Of a stretch of 64,000 bases of DNA, positions 33,368 through 41,685 are shown piece after piece. The notes under the pieces are model-generated. The model saw only the letters and a list, made by a program, of their open reading frames with translations, was not told the DNA's origin and ran no database searches. Source of the stretch: JACKII01 sp965222315 (lineage in GTDB: Bacteria; Pseudomonadota; Alphaproteobacteria; Bin95); assembly GCA_965222315.1 (NCBI GenBank), contig OZ244951.1, forward strand, positions 2,232,001 to 2,296,000. Reading direction: 5' to 3'. The translations under genes were made by a program, and so were the position numbers. The first letter of the stretch is position 1. Each line of letters starts with the position of its first letter.

Positions 33368-34402
33368 CTAGGGATCAACATTGGGACAAAGCGCCGCTCG
33401 CACCTTCGGGAAGACTTCCTTTGCCAGCAGGTCGAAGGTTTCCAGAACTTGGGTTTGGGGCATGCCGACGCCCTGGCAGCTCATGATGATGTGGTTGACG
33501 CCCAGCTCCTTGTTATAGCGAAGCATTTCTTCGGCGACCGTGTCCGGGTCGCCAACGATGAAGCGGTCCTTGGCCAGTTCCTCATAGGCCATGGAGATGT
33601 CGTTGTCGTCGGCCGCCATTTTCTTGTCCTGGCCCCAGTCCTGATAGGCGTCGTACATCGCTTTCAGGTACGGCCCCGCGATCTTCGTCGCCTCCTCATG
33701 GGTGCGGCCGCAGAAGACCTCCCGCCGGATCGGCATTTCAGTGGGGAAGGGCTTGCCAAGGCGGTCCAGTTCCTCCCGGTAGATAGCCATCTGGCGCTTC
33801 AAGGTCGGCAACTTCTGGTGCGGATTCAGGTACCAGCAATCAGCGAGCAGCGCGGCCCGCTTCACGGCGGCATCGACGTTCGCGCCCATCCAGATCGGCG
33901 GGTGCGGGTTTTGCACGAAGGGGACGGAGATGCTCGCTTCCTCCAGGGAGAAGTGCGAGCCCTTCATGGTCACGGTTTCCTCGGTCCAGAGGCGTTTGAC
34001 GGCCTCCAGATTCTCCAGGAAGCGGGCCAGGCCCTTGCCTTCCGGCACGCCGAAGCCGTTGAATTCCACCGGGCGGTAGCCTAGGGCGCAGCCAAAGATC
34101 ATCTTGCCCTTGCTCATCACGTCCATGGTCGCGAAATACTCCGCCACCTCCAGCGGTTGATGCAGGGCGAGGAGGACAATGCCGGCGTTCAGGCGCAGGC
34201 TCGGGCATTCCGCCATGACGCGGCAGAGATAGGGGATCTGGGTGAATTCCCGGTGCGGCCGGGTGGAGAAGTGACTGCCGGTGGTCAGCGAGTCATAGCC
34301 CAGCGCCTCCAGCGTGCGGGCCTGTTCCATCAGTTCGTCGAAGCGGGCGACCATGTCGTCCTGCCACTCGAACACGCCGCGCTGCATCACACCGAACTGC
34401 AT
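33368..34402 (-). CDS. LLM class (luciferase-like) flavin-dependent monooxygenase
   Basis: A 344-residue luciferase-like TIM-barrel protein. MQFGVMQRGVFEWQDD is strand 1, GYDSLTTGSHFSTRPHREFTQ carries the residues near the flavin, LRLNAGIVLLALHQPLEVAEYFATMDVMSKGKMIFGCALGYRPVEFNGFG is the alkanal-monooxygenase-type middle, and PIWMGANVDAAVKRAAL the second half. The alpha/beta-luciferase-type spacing suggests FMN and oxygen use. It is convergent with the RTX gene and transcribed in the same direction as the downstream-facing GNAT gene, 43 bases away. Substrate unknown; it is not closely similar to the LLM protein at 29.6 kb. Confidence 0.85.
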   Translation of the reverse strand: MQFGVMQRGVFEWQDDMVARFDELMEQARTLEALGYDSLTTGSHFSTRPHREFTQIPYLCRVMAECPSLRLNAGIVLLALHQPLEVAEYFATMDVMSKGKMIFGCALGYRPVEFNGFGVPEGKGLARFLENLEAVKRLWTEETVTMKGSHFSLEEASISVPFVQNPHPPIWMGANVDAAVKRAALLADCWYLNPHQKLPTLKRQMAIYREELDRLGKPFPTEMPIRREVFCGRTHEEATKIAGPYLKAMYDAYQDWGQDKKMAADDNDISMAYEELAKDRFIVGDPDTVAEEMLRYNKELGVNHIIMSCQGVGMPQTQVLETFDLLAKEVFPKVRAALCPNVDP

Positions 34403-34445
34403 CGTATTTCTCCTCTATGTGCTGGAAGAATTAATCTTCTGGTGC

Positions 34446-34958
34446 CTAAGCTACCAGACGATCACTCTTGCGGGTCCGCGAAAAAAGAAAACGATCCATT
34501 TCGGGAATGAAACGGACCTTGGAAAACCCCGCCTTCTCCAGCACACGCTGGGAGGCGGCATTCCCAGGATGGGCAAAGGCCCGCACTTCCGGTATTTTCA
34601 GGTCATTGTCGGCATGCGCCAGCGCTGCTGCCGTAAGTTCCGAAGCGTAGCCCCGGCCCCACGCTTCAGGATGGAAGAAATAGCCGATTTCGCAACCCCA
34701 GCCGGGGTCGAACGGATCGTTGTAAAGCCCGCCCCAACCGATAATCCGTTCATCGCTTTTCTGCTTAACCACCCAAGGCGCATAGCCATCGCGGCGGCGG
34801 AACCATTCGTGGACCAACACGCGTTTGCGGCAGGCCCTAAGCGACGGGTCAACGTGGGTGTGTTGCATTGCGTTGGCGTCGCCCAGAAAGGTGAACAGTG
34901 CCGGCACATCGGCGCTTCGAGCCGGACGCAAATTCAACCGTTGTGTATCAAGGCTCAT
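34446..34958 (-). CDS. GNAT family N-acetyltransferase (RimJ/RimL type)
   Basis: A 170-residue acetyltransferase that moves acetyl from acetyl-CoA to an amine. The RimJ/RimL layout is clear: LDTQRLNLRPARSADVPALF at the N-terminus, EIGYFFHPEAWGRGYASELTAAAL with the acetyl-CoA loop (residues about 98-125) and HPGNAASQRVLEKAGF near 135. Targets of this group include ribosomal protein N-termini and small molecules. It is the 5' gene of a pair with the luciferase-like gene on the minus strand. Confidence 0.88.
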   Translation of the reverse strand: MSLDTQRLNLRPARSADVPALFTFLGDANAMQHTHVDPSLRACRKRVLVHEWFRRRDGYAPWVVKQKSDERIIGWGGLYNDPFDPGWGCEIGYFFHPEAWGRGYASELTAAALAHADNDLKIPEVRAFAHPGNAASQRVLEKAGFSKVRFIPEMDRFLFSRTRKSDRLVA

Positions 34959-34983
34959 GCCGGTCCTTCTCCATCAATTTGCG

Positions 34984-35009
34984 GACATGGGCGACCACGT
35001 CGCCCTGTC
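34984..35009. repeat. Strong hairpin upstream of the GNAT gene
   Basis: GACA-T-GGGCGAC and GTCGCCC-TGTC pair over 11 positions with one bulged T, loop CAC. It lies 26 bases upstream of the GNAT start, in the divergent gap to the entericidin gene. It may be an operator or a leader hairpin. Confidence 0.5.
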
Positions 35010-35096
35010 ATGGGAACACGCCGCGCCGCGTCTCAACAAGCTGAAACATCCTGGGCGTTTCCTTGCCTCCAATCAGATTGGTATTCTCCGATGCCT

Positions 35097-35131
35097 GGAT
35101 ATTGCCGGGCGATATCCTATGTGTAATAGGA
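35097..35131. repeat. Two overlapping palindromes upstream of the entericidin gene
   Basis: GGATATTGC and GCGATATCC pair (35097-35117, loop CGG), and the overlapping TCCTAT and ATAGGA pair (35115-35131, loop GTGTA). They cannot form at the same time because they share 35115-35117. They lie about 80-110 bases before the small lipoprotein gene, where a stress-regulated promoter would be expected. Confidence 0.4.
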
Positions 35132-35207
35132 ACCGACATGCAGGGCCGCTGACGGCGATTTCCGCACATCCGGCCCTGATATCCTCAACAAACCAAGGAG
35201 CTTTTCC

Positions 35208-35354
35208 ATGCGCAATATTGCGAAGGTTCTCGTCTTACTACTCGGAACCAGCCTGTTGGCCGCCTGTAACACCGTGGAGGGCGCCGGCAAGGACATTGAG
35301 TCGGGCGGCGAGGCCATCCAGGACGGCTCAAAGTCCGTCAAGAAGAAGCTTTAA
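35208..35354 (+). CDS. Entericidin A/B-type small lipoprotein
   Basis: Found by reading the DNA; at 48 residues it is shorter than usual gene-calling limits. ATG 35208 has AAGGAG eight bases upstream. The first 20 residues are a lipoprotein signal (MRNIAKVLVLLLGTSLLAAC), so the mature peptide begins with a lipid-modified Cys. The rest, with NTVEGAGKDIESGGEAI and a KSVKKKL end, is characteristic of the entericidin family, small envelope lipopeptides linked to stationary-phase or envelope stress and proposed toxin/antidote pairs in Escherichia coli. No partner is visible. A bidirectional hairpin follows. Confidence 0.85.
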   Translation: MRNIAKVLVLLLGTSLLAACNTVEGAGKDIESGGEAIQDGSKSVKKKL

Positions 35355-35362
35355 CCATCGCC

Positions 35363-35397
35363 AAGCCCCGGGCGGTCAATATCCCGCCCGGCGGCTT
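35363..35397. terminator. Strong hairpin between entericidin and lyase genes
   Basis: AAGCC + CCGGGCGG (35363-35375) pairs with CCGCCCGG + GGCTT (35384-35397), one bulged C, loop TCAATATC. It ends the entericidin transcript; its right arm forms the last codons of the convergent lyase gene. A short T run follows on the plus strand. Confidence 0.65.
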
Positions 35398-36302
35398 TCG
35401 TCGATGACGTAGCGGGCTTCCAATTCCTTCACCTGGTCCATTCCCATCAGGTCGAAGAGCTGTTGGAAGCTCGCGTTCTGATTCATGATGGCCTTGATGT
35501 CGCCGGTCTCCCGCAACTGACGCAGCATGGCCTGCACCACCGGAATGGCCGTGGTCAGGACGACGCCCGGATAGATGCAGGCGGCGAAACCCATCTCCTC
35601 CATCTCAGCGGCGCTCAGAAACGGTGTCTTGCCGCTGGTCGCCATGTTGTAGAGCAGGGGCTTGTCCAGGTCGGCGCAGGCCTTGCGAAGCTGGTCTTCG
35701 GAGGTCATGGCTTCGACGAACAGCACGTCTGCGCCTGCTTCGGCATAGGCGGCGGCGCGGTCGAGGCCGGCCTGAAAGCCTTCCACCGCGATGGCGTCGG
35801 TCCGCGCGATCACCAGGAAATCCTCATCGCGGCGGGCGTCGCAGGCGGCCTTGATGTGCATGCACATGTCTTCAGTCGGGATGACCGCCTTGCCTGCAAG
35901 ATGGCCGCAGCGCTTCGGCCATGACTGATCTTCGATATGAACACCCGCCACACCGGCACGCTCATAAGACTGGATGGTGCGGCGCACGTTCAGCGGGCCG
36001 CCATAGCCGGTGTCCGCGTCGGCAATCAACGGCAGCTGGCGGTTGTCCGGGGTGATGCAGGCATCGGCGATGCGCCCGGCATTGTCCACCATCTCCGTCA
36101 TGGTTAACAGGCCGACATCCGGCCAGCCAAGCCGGGAGGCGCTGGTGCCGGCGCCGGTCATGTAGACAGCGTCGTATCCCTCCGCCGCCACCACTCGGGC
36201 CCAGGCGGCGTCGATCACGCCCGGGATCTGCGTCAGTTTCGGCTCGGCGATCAGTTCGCGCATGCGGGTGGTCATGCGGGTGGAGGCATTATTGGCGGAC
36301 AT
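35376..36302 (-). CDS. Isocitrate lyase/PEP mutase superfamily enzyme
   Basis: A 308-residue TIM-barrel enzyme cleaving or forming C-C or P-C bonds alpha to a carboxylate, of the 2-methylisocitrate lyase / oxaloacetate decarboxylase / carboxyphosphonoenolpyruvate mutase type. Marks are YMTGAGTSASRLG, the metal site LPLIADADTGYGG, GVHIEDQSWPKRCGHLAGK with the lyase-type KRCGH active-site Cys motif, and FLVIARTDA. The KRCGH form favours a lyase (2-methylisocitrate or dimethylmalate) over a mutase. ATG 36302 is chosen over the longer frame because it is preceded by AAAGGAAAG. It is divergent from the nitrile hydratase pair. Confidence 0.88.
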   Translation of the reverse strand: MSANNASTRMTTRMRELIAEPKLTQIPGVIDAAWARVVAAEGYDAVYMTGAGTSASRLGWPDVGLLTMTEMVDNAGRIADACITPDNRQLPLIADADTGYGGPLNVRRTIQSYERAGVAGVHIEDQSWPKRCGHLAGKAVIPTEDMCMHIKAACDARRDEDFLVIARTDAIAVEGFQAGLDRAAAYAEAGADVLFVEAMTSEDQLRKACADLDKPLLYNMATSGKTPFLSAAEMEEMGFAACIYPGVVLTTAIPVVQAMLRQLRETGDIKAIMNQNASFQQLFDLMGMDQVKELEARYVIDESRRAGY

Positions 36303-36316
36303 GGGCGGGCTTTCCT

Positions 36317-36344
36317 TTGCATCGCGTTTCCGGACGCGTAAACT
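36317..36344 (+). promoter_or_regulatory. Candidate promoter with operator-like palindrome before the nitrile hydratase genes
   Basis: TTGCAT (36317-36322) and TAAACT (36339-36344) with a 16-base spacer. The spacer is itself a palindrome, CGCGT-TTCCGG-ACGCG, and could bind a repressor. It is in the 80-base divergent region. Confidence 0.4.
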
Positions 36345-36382
36345 AAAGAATAACACACGCTTGCCAACAGGGGAGAACCTGA

Positions 36383-36670
36383 GTGCCAGCCAGTTTACAG
36401 CCGGGCGACCGCATTAAGGTCCGTGACGAGGTTCCGAACGGCCATTGCCGGACGCCGCACTATCTGCGGGGCAAGACGGGAGAGGTACTCTCGATCCTGG
36501 GGGATTTTCCGAACCCGGAGAAACTCGCCTACTACCAAAAAGGCGAGGAGCGGACGCTCTACGAGATCAAATTCACGGCGGCAGAGGTCTGGGGCCGGTA
36601 TGACGGCCCGGCGCTGGATAGCATTGTCGCCGACATCTACGATCACTGGCTGGAGAAAGCCGATGGCTAA
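36383..36670 (+). CDS. Nitrile hydratase beta subunit, C-terminal (SH3-like) domain only
   Basis: A 95-residue protein from GTG 36383 (GGGGAGA upstream). It matches the C-terminal beta-roll of nitrile hydratase beta / thiocyanate hydrolase subunits: PGDRIKVRDEVPNGHCRTPHYLRGKTGEV, then LYEIKF.AAEVWGRYDG. Typical beta subunits are about 220 residues, with an N-terminal helical half that is absent here. That half would normally be a separate accessory gene if split, and none is visible in this window. It overlaps the alpha gene by eight bases, so both are translated together. Confidence 0.85.
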   Translation: MPASLQPGDRIKVRDEVPNGHCRTPHYLRGKTGEVLSILGDFPNPEKLAYYQKGEERTLYEIKFTAAEVWGRYDGPALDSIVADIYDHWLEKADG

Positions 36671-37322
36671 CACCCATGACCATCACGACCATGTGCATCA
36701 TGACCACGATCACGACCATTCGCTGACGTTCCAGCCGGACCACCCGGATACGGAGTACGACTTCCTGGAAGCAGCCATCCGCGAACTGCTGATCGAGAAG
36801 GGGCTGCTGACCGCCCAGCAGATTCAGGACCAGATCGAAAGCATGGAAGGCCGCACGGTCGAGAAGGGGCAGGACCTGATCGCCCGCGCCTGGACCGACG
36901 CGGCCTTCAAGCAGCGGCTGATGGCCGACGCCATGACCGTTCTGCGGGACGAGATGGGCATCGACATGGCGCACCAGCCGGAAGTGATGGTGGTGGAGAA
37001 CACGCCGGCCGTGCACAACGTCATCGTCTGCACCCTCTGTTCCTGCTATCCGCGGTCGGTGCTGGGCGTGCCGCCGGCTTGGTACAAGAAAAAGGCCTAC
37101 CGCAGCCGTGCCGTGACCGAGCCGCGAGCCGTGCTGCGGGAGTTCGGCACGGAGCTTGCCGACAATGTCGAAGTGCGGGTGCACGATTCGACCGCCGACC
37201 TGCGCTACATCGTGCTACCGATGCAGCCTCATGGCACCGAGGGCTGGAGCGCGGAGCAACTCAAGCCGTTGGTGACCCGTGATGCGCTGATCGGTGTTAC
37301 ACCGGCGCGCGCGCCTAACTGA
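36663..37322 (+). CDS. Nitrile hydratase alpha subunit, cobalt type, with His-rich N-terminus
   Basis: A 219-residue subunit carrying the metal centre of nitrile hydratase, which converts nitriles to amides (or the related thiocyanate hydrolase). The active site VCTLCSCY (near residue 120) has Thr between the first Cys and Leu, the pattern of the Co(III) enzymes, as opposed to Ser in iron enzymes. PPAWYKKKAYRSRAV and ADLRYIVLPMQPHGTEGW complete the family. The first 20 residues are unusual: HDHHDHVHHDHDHDH, a likely metal-binding tail. Such a His stretch is also known from the beta-alpha fusion enzyme of the choanoflagellate Monosiga, which matures without an activator. No separate metal-insertion activator gene lies next to it. 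Confidence 0.9.
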   Translation: MANTHDHHDHVHHDHDHDHSLTFQPDHPDTEYDFLEAAIRELLIEKGLLTAQQIQDQIESMEGRTVEKGQDLIARAWTDAAFKQRLMADAMTVLRDEMGIDMAHQPEVMVVENTPAVHNVIVCTLCSCYPRSVLGVPPAWYKKKAYRSRAVTEPRAVLREFGTELADNVEVRVHDSTADLRYIVLPMQPHGTEGWSAEQLKPLVTRDALIGVTPARAPN

Positions 37323-37346
37323 TAGCCGGCCTGACGGAACACATGC

Positions 37347-38204
37347 ATGTATGAGGATCTTGGCGATCCGGCCTCCTTTCTGGCCGGATTGGAAGCTGGT
37401 TCGCGCCTGATCGAGGCGCCAATGCCCCATGGCGGGCATATGCGCTTCCGGCAATGGGGGCACGGCAAGCCGGTGATCCTGATGCACGGCTCGTTCGGCG
37501 CGTGGACCCATTGGACCAAGAATATTCAGGCGCTGGTAGCCGCGGGCTACCGGGTGCTGGGAGCGGATACGCCGGGGCTGGGCGATAGCGATTCCCCGCC
37601 GGACGGTTGGGACATTCACAGCATTGGCGCGCTGGTCGCGGGGGCTATCGATTACGCACTCGCGCCCGGAGAGCGGTTCCATCTGGTGGGCTTTTCCTTC
37701 GGCGGGATTGTCGGCGGGCAAGCAGTACGGCTGATGCAGGAACGTTGCGACGGCTTTGCCATCGTCGGCTCCAACGCGCTGGGTGTGCGGTTGAACGATT
37801 CCAGGCCCGAAATGCGCAAGATGCGCTCCACCATGACACCGCACGAAATGGAGCACGTCCACCGGCACAATCTGGGCGTCATCATGTTCGGCGATCACGG
37901 CCGCATCGATCAGTTGGCCCTGCATATCCAGCAACGCAACACGCGGAAGGCCCGCATCCGCAGCAACACGATTCCACGGGGCGACTCGTTGCGGCAGGTA
38001 CTGATAGACCTCAGCCTGCCAGTGACCGGAATTTTCGGAGAGAAAGACGCGACGGCGGGGCCATTTATGGACGACCGGCGGGAACTGTTCCAATCCCTGC
38101 CGCACGCAACAGGTTTTCACCTGATCGGTGGGGCCGGGCATTGGGCGCAGTACGAGAGGCCGGACCTGGTCAATCCGCTGCTGCTGGACCTGTTAGTTGG
38201 CTGA
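37347..38204 (+). CDS. Alpha/beta hydrolase
   Basis: A 285-residue alpha/beta hydrolase: HGSFGAWTHWTKN oxyanion region near residue 50, nucleophile elbow GFSFGG near 114, and the catalytic His in GGAGHWAQYERP near 270. It starts 24 bases after the nitrile hydratase alpha subunit on the same strand and may process the amide or ester made from it, although the sequence alone does not show an amidase. Its last 12 bases overlap the convergent MlaC-like gene. Confidence 0.82.
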   Translation: MYEDLGDPASFLAGLEAGSRLIEAPMPHGGHMRFRQWGHGKPVILMHGSFGAWTHWTKNIQALVAAGYRVLGADTPGLGDSDSPPDGWDIHSIGALVAGAIDYALAPGERFHLVGFSFGGIVGGQAVRLMQERCDGFAIVGSNALGVRLNDSRPEMRKMRSTMTPHEMEHVHRHNLGVIMFGDHGRIDQLALHIQQRNTRKARIRSNTIPRGDSLRQVLIDLSLPVTGIFGEKDATAGPFMDDRRELFQSLPHATGFHLIGGAGHWAQYERPDLVNPLLLDLLVG

Positions 38205-38774
38205 ATCCCGCTTCAGGCGGGCGATCAGGTTTTCAACGGAATTCTGCCGGAGGTAGGTAGCGAACTCCTCCCGCTGGGAGATCGCCATGCTGACGCCTTC
38301 GACGGTAACGTCGATGATCTTCTGTTCCCCATTGCGCTCCCGCACGCGCCAGTCCAGCGAGACTGGCGGCCCGTCGGCCCGGCGCATTTCGGAGGAGACC
38401 ATTGTATCCTGGTCGTTCACCTGACGCGCACCGGAAACCTTAATCGTTTCACCGGAATAGCCCTCCAACCGTTTTGCGTAGATATTGATCACATAATCTT
38501 CGAACGCCGCCGTGTACTCAGCCTGGGTTTTGGCATCCAACGGCCGCCAATAGCGGCCCAGGACGAAACGGCCCACAAACGGCAGGTCCATGTACTTGGA
38601 GAAGAGGCTACGCAACCCCGAAATACGACCATCTTTCTTGAGACTTTTATCCTTTAGCAACAAGACGACTTCGTCGACCATTGCCTGAATCATCGCCTGT
38701 TCTTTCGCCGCGGCGGGGCGGGAAACGGCGGCCGCTAAAACCAATACGAAGAAAAAAACCGCGAGGCGTTTCAT
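38193..38774 (-). CDS. MlaC/Ttg2D family phospholipid-binding periplasmic protein
   Basis: A 193-residue exported protein: a signal peptide (KRLAVFFFVLVLAAAVSRPAAA), then the MlaC fold with LFSKYMDLPFVGRFVLGRYWRPLDAKTQAEYTAAF, the characteristic segment of the toluene-tolerance/phospholipid-carrier family. MlaC proteins carry lipids between outer-membrane and inner-membrane Mla components. No mlaD/E/F genes are adjacent, so it may serve another MCE or hopanoid transporter. Two starts are possible, 38774 (chosen, GGA six bases upstream) and 38780. Confidence 0.82.
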   Translation of the reverse strand: MKRLAVFFFVLVLAAAVSRPAAAKEQAMIQAMVDEVVLLLKDKSLKKDGRISGLRSLFSKYMDLPFVGRFVLGRYWRPLDAKTQAEYTAAFEDYVINIYAKRLEGYSGETIKVSGARQVNDQDTMVSSEMRRADGPPVSLDWRVRERNGEQKIIDVTVEGVSMAISQREEFATYLRQNSVENLIARLKRDSAN

Positions 38775-39019
38775 CGACATTCCATCCGTTTTGAGGCTTG
38801 GCAGGAGATCGAGCGCGAAGGCGCTTTCTGCAAGGGAAAATAGCGGTAAACTTTCCGTAGCGTCAGTGAGGGGTATCACAGTTTTGCCCGCTTCACAGCC
38901 GGCCTGCTGACGGCAATTTGTCTTGGCGCGCCTCCGCCGCTGGACCTTTCCCCTTATTTTGGGGAGGATGTTCGCCGTTTCCGGCATTCATCCGGCACCC
39001 GTCGAAAAGGACAGGACCA

Positions 39020-39574
39020 ATGGCACGCATCCCTTACATCACCCGCGAGAACGTGGACCCTGGCGCGCTGAAGGAATTTGACGAGCTGACCAGCTACGGC
39101 CCGTTTGCCCATCTGGCGGGCGCGATGGGCCACCGGGCTCCGATCCTGCGCAACGCCGCGCGGATGTTGACCGAACTCAAGGAAGAAGGCGTGCTGAACA
39201 AGCGCTACCTTGAACTGGCACTGGTGTCGGTCTCCATCATGAACCAATGCGACTACTGCGTGGCGCACCATGGACCGATGCTGACCGTCCAGGGCATCTC
39301 CAAGGAAGGCACGCTGACGCTGCTGGACTATGAGAACCATCCGGAACTGGACGAGGTGGACAAGCTGGTCATCGAGTACGCCAAGCAGGTGACGCTTGAT
39401 CCGAACCGCACCCGCGACGCCATCTTCGACAGGCTGCGCGCGCATTTCTCGGATGCGGAAATCGTGGAACTGACCTGGCGGATCGCGCTCTGCGGTGCGT
39501 TCAACCGGTTCAACGACGTGCTGCAACTGGATATCGAGGACGAGGCTCACGCGATACTCGCCGCCGCCGAATAA
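39020..39574 (+). CDS. Carboxymuconolactone decarboxylase (AhpD-like) family protein
   Basis: A 184-residue all-helical protein from ATG 39020 (AAAAGGACAGGA upstream). The redox motif CDYCVAHH, a CxxC pair followed by two His, sits at about residue 75 and is the AhpD-type active site. The family includes gamma-carboxymuconolactone decarboxylases and thiol peroxidase or disulfide reductase proteins; the CxxC form favours a redox role. It lies 41 bases before hyuA on the same strand and could be the first gene of the hydantoinase operon. Confidence 0.85.
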   Translation: MARIPYITRENVDPGALKEFDELTSYGPFAHLAGAMGHRAPILRNAARMLTELKEEGVLNKRYLELALVSVSIMNQCDYCVAHHGPMLTVQGISKEGTLTLLDYENHPELDEVDKLVIEYAKQVTLDPNRTRDAIFDRLRAHFSDAEIVELTWRIALCGAFNRFNDVLQLDIEDEAHAILAAAE

Positions 39575-39615
39575 CCGAACGGCCGGCGAACCGCCCCTAA
39601 CAGCAGGAATGCAGC

Positions 39616-41685
39616 ATGGCTTGGGTGATCGGTGTTGACGTTGGCGGCACCTTTACGGACTTCTTTGCCGTTGACCCGGCGAACGGGCAGCAAGCACTGT
39701 TCAAGCGGCCCTCGACGCCGGATGATCCTGGCCGGGCGATCCTGGATGGTCTGCGGGAGATGGCAGACGCAACGGGTGTTACGCTGGCGGAAGCGGAGCG
39801 GGTCGCCCATGGCACGACAGTCGCCACCAACGCCCTGATTCAACGCCGCGGCGGCAAGGTCACGCTGGTGACGACCAAGGGCTTCCGCGACCTGCTGGAA
39901 GTTGGCCGCCAGGTGCGGCCGCACATGTACGACCTGCAACTGGATGCGCCTGCGCCGCTGGTCCCGGAAGAGCGGCGGCTGGAGGTGGATGAGCGCATCA
40001 CGACGGCCGGCATGGTGGTGAAGCCGCTCGACGAGGGCGAGATCGCGCGGGTCGTCGAGAACGTTCGGGCCAGCGGCGCGGAGGCGTGCGCCGTTTGCCT
40101 GCTGTTCGCATTTGAGTCGCCGCAACACGAGCAGGCGTTGCGGGATGCACTGGCCAAGGCCATGCCGGACCTGCACCTCTCCATTTCCAGCGAAGTACAG
40201 CCCGAATTCCGGGAATTCGAACGTTTCACCACCACCGTAATCAATACCTACCTGCAACCAGTGCTGACCGGCTATGTGGACCGGCTGGCGAAGGGCGTTG
40301 CAGAAATCGCACCCAGGGCGAGCCTGGGGATCAACCAATCGTCGGGCGGCCTGATGACTCCGGCCCGAGCCCAGGCAGTGCCGGTGCGCACGGCGCTTTC
40401 CGGTCCGGCGGCTGGCGCGATGGGCGCTGCGGCGGTGGCAAGGCGCGCCGGCCATCCGGATGTCATTACGCTAGACATGGGCGGCACCAGCGCCGACGTC
40501 GCCTTGATCCGCAATGCGGAGCCTGCGCTGGCCTTCCAGCGTAATGTGGCGGGCTTCCCGATCCGCCTGCCCATGGTGGATATCGACACGGTTGGGGCAG
40601 GGGGCGGCTCGATCGCCTGGTTCGATCTGGATGGGTTGATGAAGGTCGGGCCGCAAAGCGCTGGCGCAGTGCCGGGCCCGGCCTGCTATGGCCTGGGCGG
40701 CACGGAGCCGACGGTTTCCGATGCCAACCTTGTGCTCGGACGGTTAGCGCCACGCGGCCTGCTTGGCGGCGGCATGGCGCTGGATGAAGGGTTGGCCCGG
40801 CAGTCGCTGACGGAGATCGCGGGAAAACTTGGCATGAGCCTGGAGCAGGTGGCCCAGGGCATTATCGACATCGCGGTCGCTAACATGGTCCGCTCTATCC
40901 GCACGATTTCGGTGGAGAAGGGACACGACCCGCGCGATTTCGCCCTCATGCCGTTCGGCGGGGCAGGGCCGCTGCATGCAAGGCCCGTGGCTGTGGAGCT
41001 TGGCATCAACACCATGGTGGTGCCGCCCGCACCCGGCATTCTCTGCGCCGAGGGCCTGATCGTCGCCGACCTGAAAGAAGACTTTATCGCCGCCGAGCGG
41101 ATTCCCGTGGAAGACGCCGCATTGGCAGCGGCGGGCGAGCGGGTTGGCGGCTTGCTGGAAGATGCCCAAGCTTGGCTGGCCGAACAGCACGCGGGCGAGC
41201 CGCGGCTGAACCTCGCCGCCGACATGCGCTACAAGGGCCAAAATTTCGAGCTGACCGTGCCGCTGGCCGAGGGCGGGGCAGGCGAGATGGACCTGCTGCC
41301 CGCCGCCGAAATGCGGGCGAAGTTCTTCGACGCGCACGACCTCGCCTATGGCTTCCACAATCCGCATGATGCGGTGGAGATGGTGGCGATCCGGTTGACC
41401 GCCCGCTCTTCCATGTACCGGGAACCGGCCTTGCCGGCGGAGCCTGCCTCGCCGCCGCCCATGCCCGAGCCTCGGGAGTTTCGCACCGTCTGGTTCACGC
41501 CCGACGCGCCGGTCGCCGAGACGCCGGTCTATGAGCGCGCCGACCTGACGCCGGGCATGACCTTCAGCGGCCCCGCCATTATCGAGCAGTTGGACGCCAC
41601 CACGCCCCTCGACCCGCGCGACCGGGCGGTGGTGGCAGCGGACGGCAGCCTGATCGTCACCCTCGGCGAAGGAGCAAGCTCATGA
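39616..41685 (+). CDS. hyuA: Hydantoinase/oxoprolinase subunit A
   Basis: A 689-residue ATP-dependent ring-opening enzyme subunit of the HyuA/OplaH family, acting with HyuB on hydantoins, 5-oxoproline, or acetone-carboxylase-like substrates. GVDVGGTFTDFF is the N-terminal phosphate loop, HGTTVATNAL follows, and the hydantoinase A core has LSGPAAGAMGAA and ITLDMGGTSADVALI, an ASKHA nucleotide-binding fold. C-terminal domain DMRYKGQNFELTV is complete. Start ATG 39616 follows GCAGGAATGCAGC. The stop overlaps the start of hyuB (ATGA), so the two are coupled. Confidence 0.92.
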   Translation: MAWVIGVDVGGTFTDFFAVDPANGQQALFKRPSTPDDPGRAILDGLREMADATGVTLAEAERVAHGTTVATNALIQRRGGKVTLVTTKGFRDLLEVGRQVRPHMYDLQLDAPAPLVPEERRLEVDERITTAGMVVKPLDEGEIARVVENVRASGAEACAVCLLFAFESPQHEQALRDALAKAMPDLHLSISSEVQPEFREFERFTTTVINTYLQPVLTGYVDRLAKGVAEIAPRASLGINQSSGGLMTPARAQAVPVRTALSGPAAGAMGAAAVARRAGHPDVITLDMGGTSADVALIRNAEPALAFQRNVAGFPIRLPMVDIDTVGAGGGSIAWFDLDGLMKVGPQSAGAVPGPACYGLGGTEPTVSDANLVLGRLAPRGLLGGGMALDEGLARQSLTEIAGKLGMSLEQVAQGIIDIAVANMVRSIRTISVEKGHDPRDFALMPFGGAGPLHARPVAVELGINTMVVPPAPGILCAEGLIVADLKEDFIAAERIPVEDAALAAAGERVGGLLEDAQAWLAEQHAGEPRLNLAADMRYKGQNFELTVPLAEGGAGEMDLLPAAEMRAKFFDAHDLAYGFHNPHDAVEMVAIRLTARSSMYREPALPAEPASPPPMPEPREFRTVWFTPDAPVAETPVYERADLTPGMTFSGPAIIEQLDATTPLDPRDRAVVAADGSLIVTLGEGASS

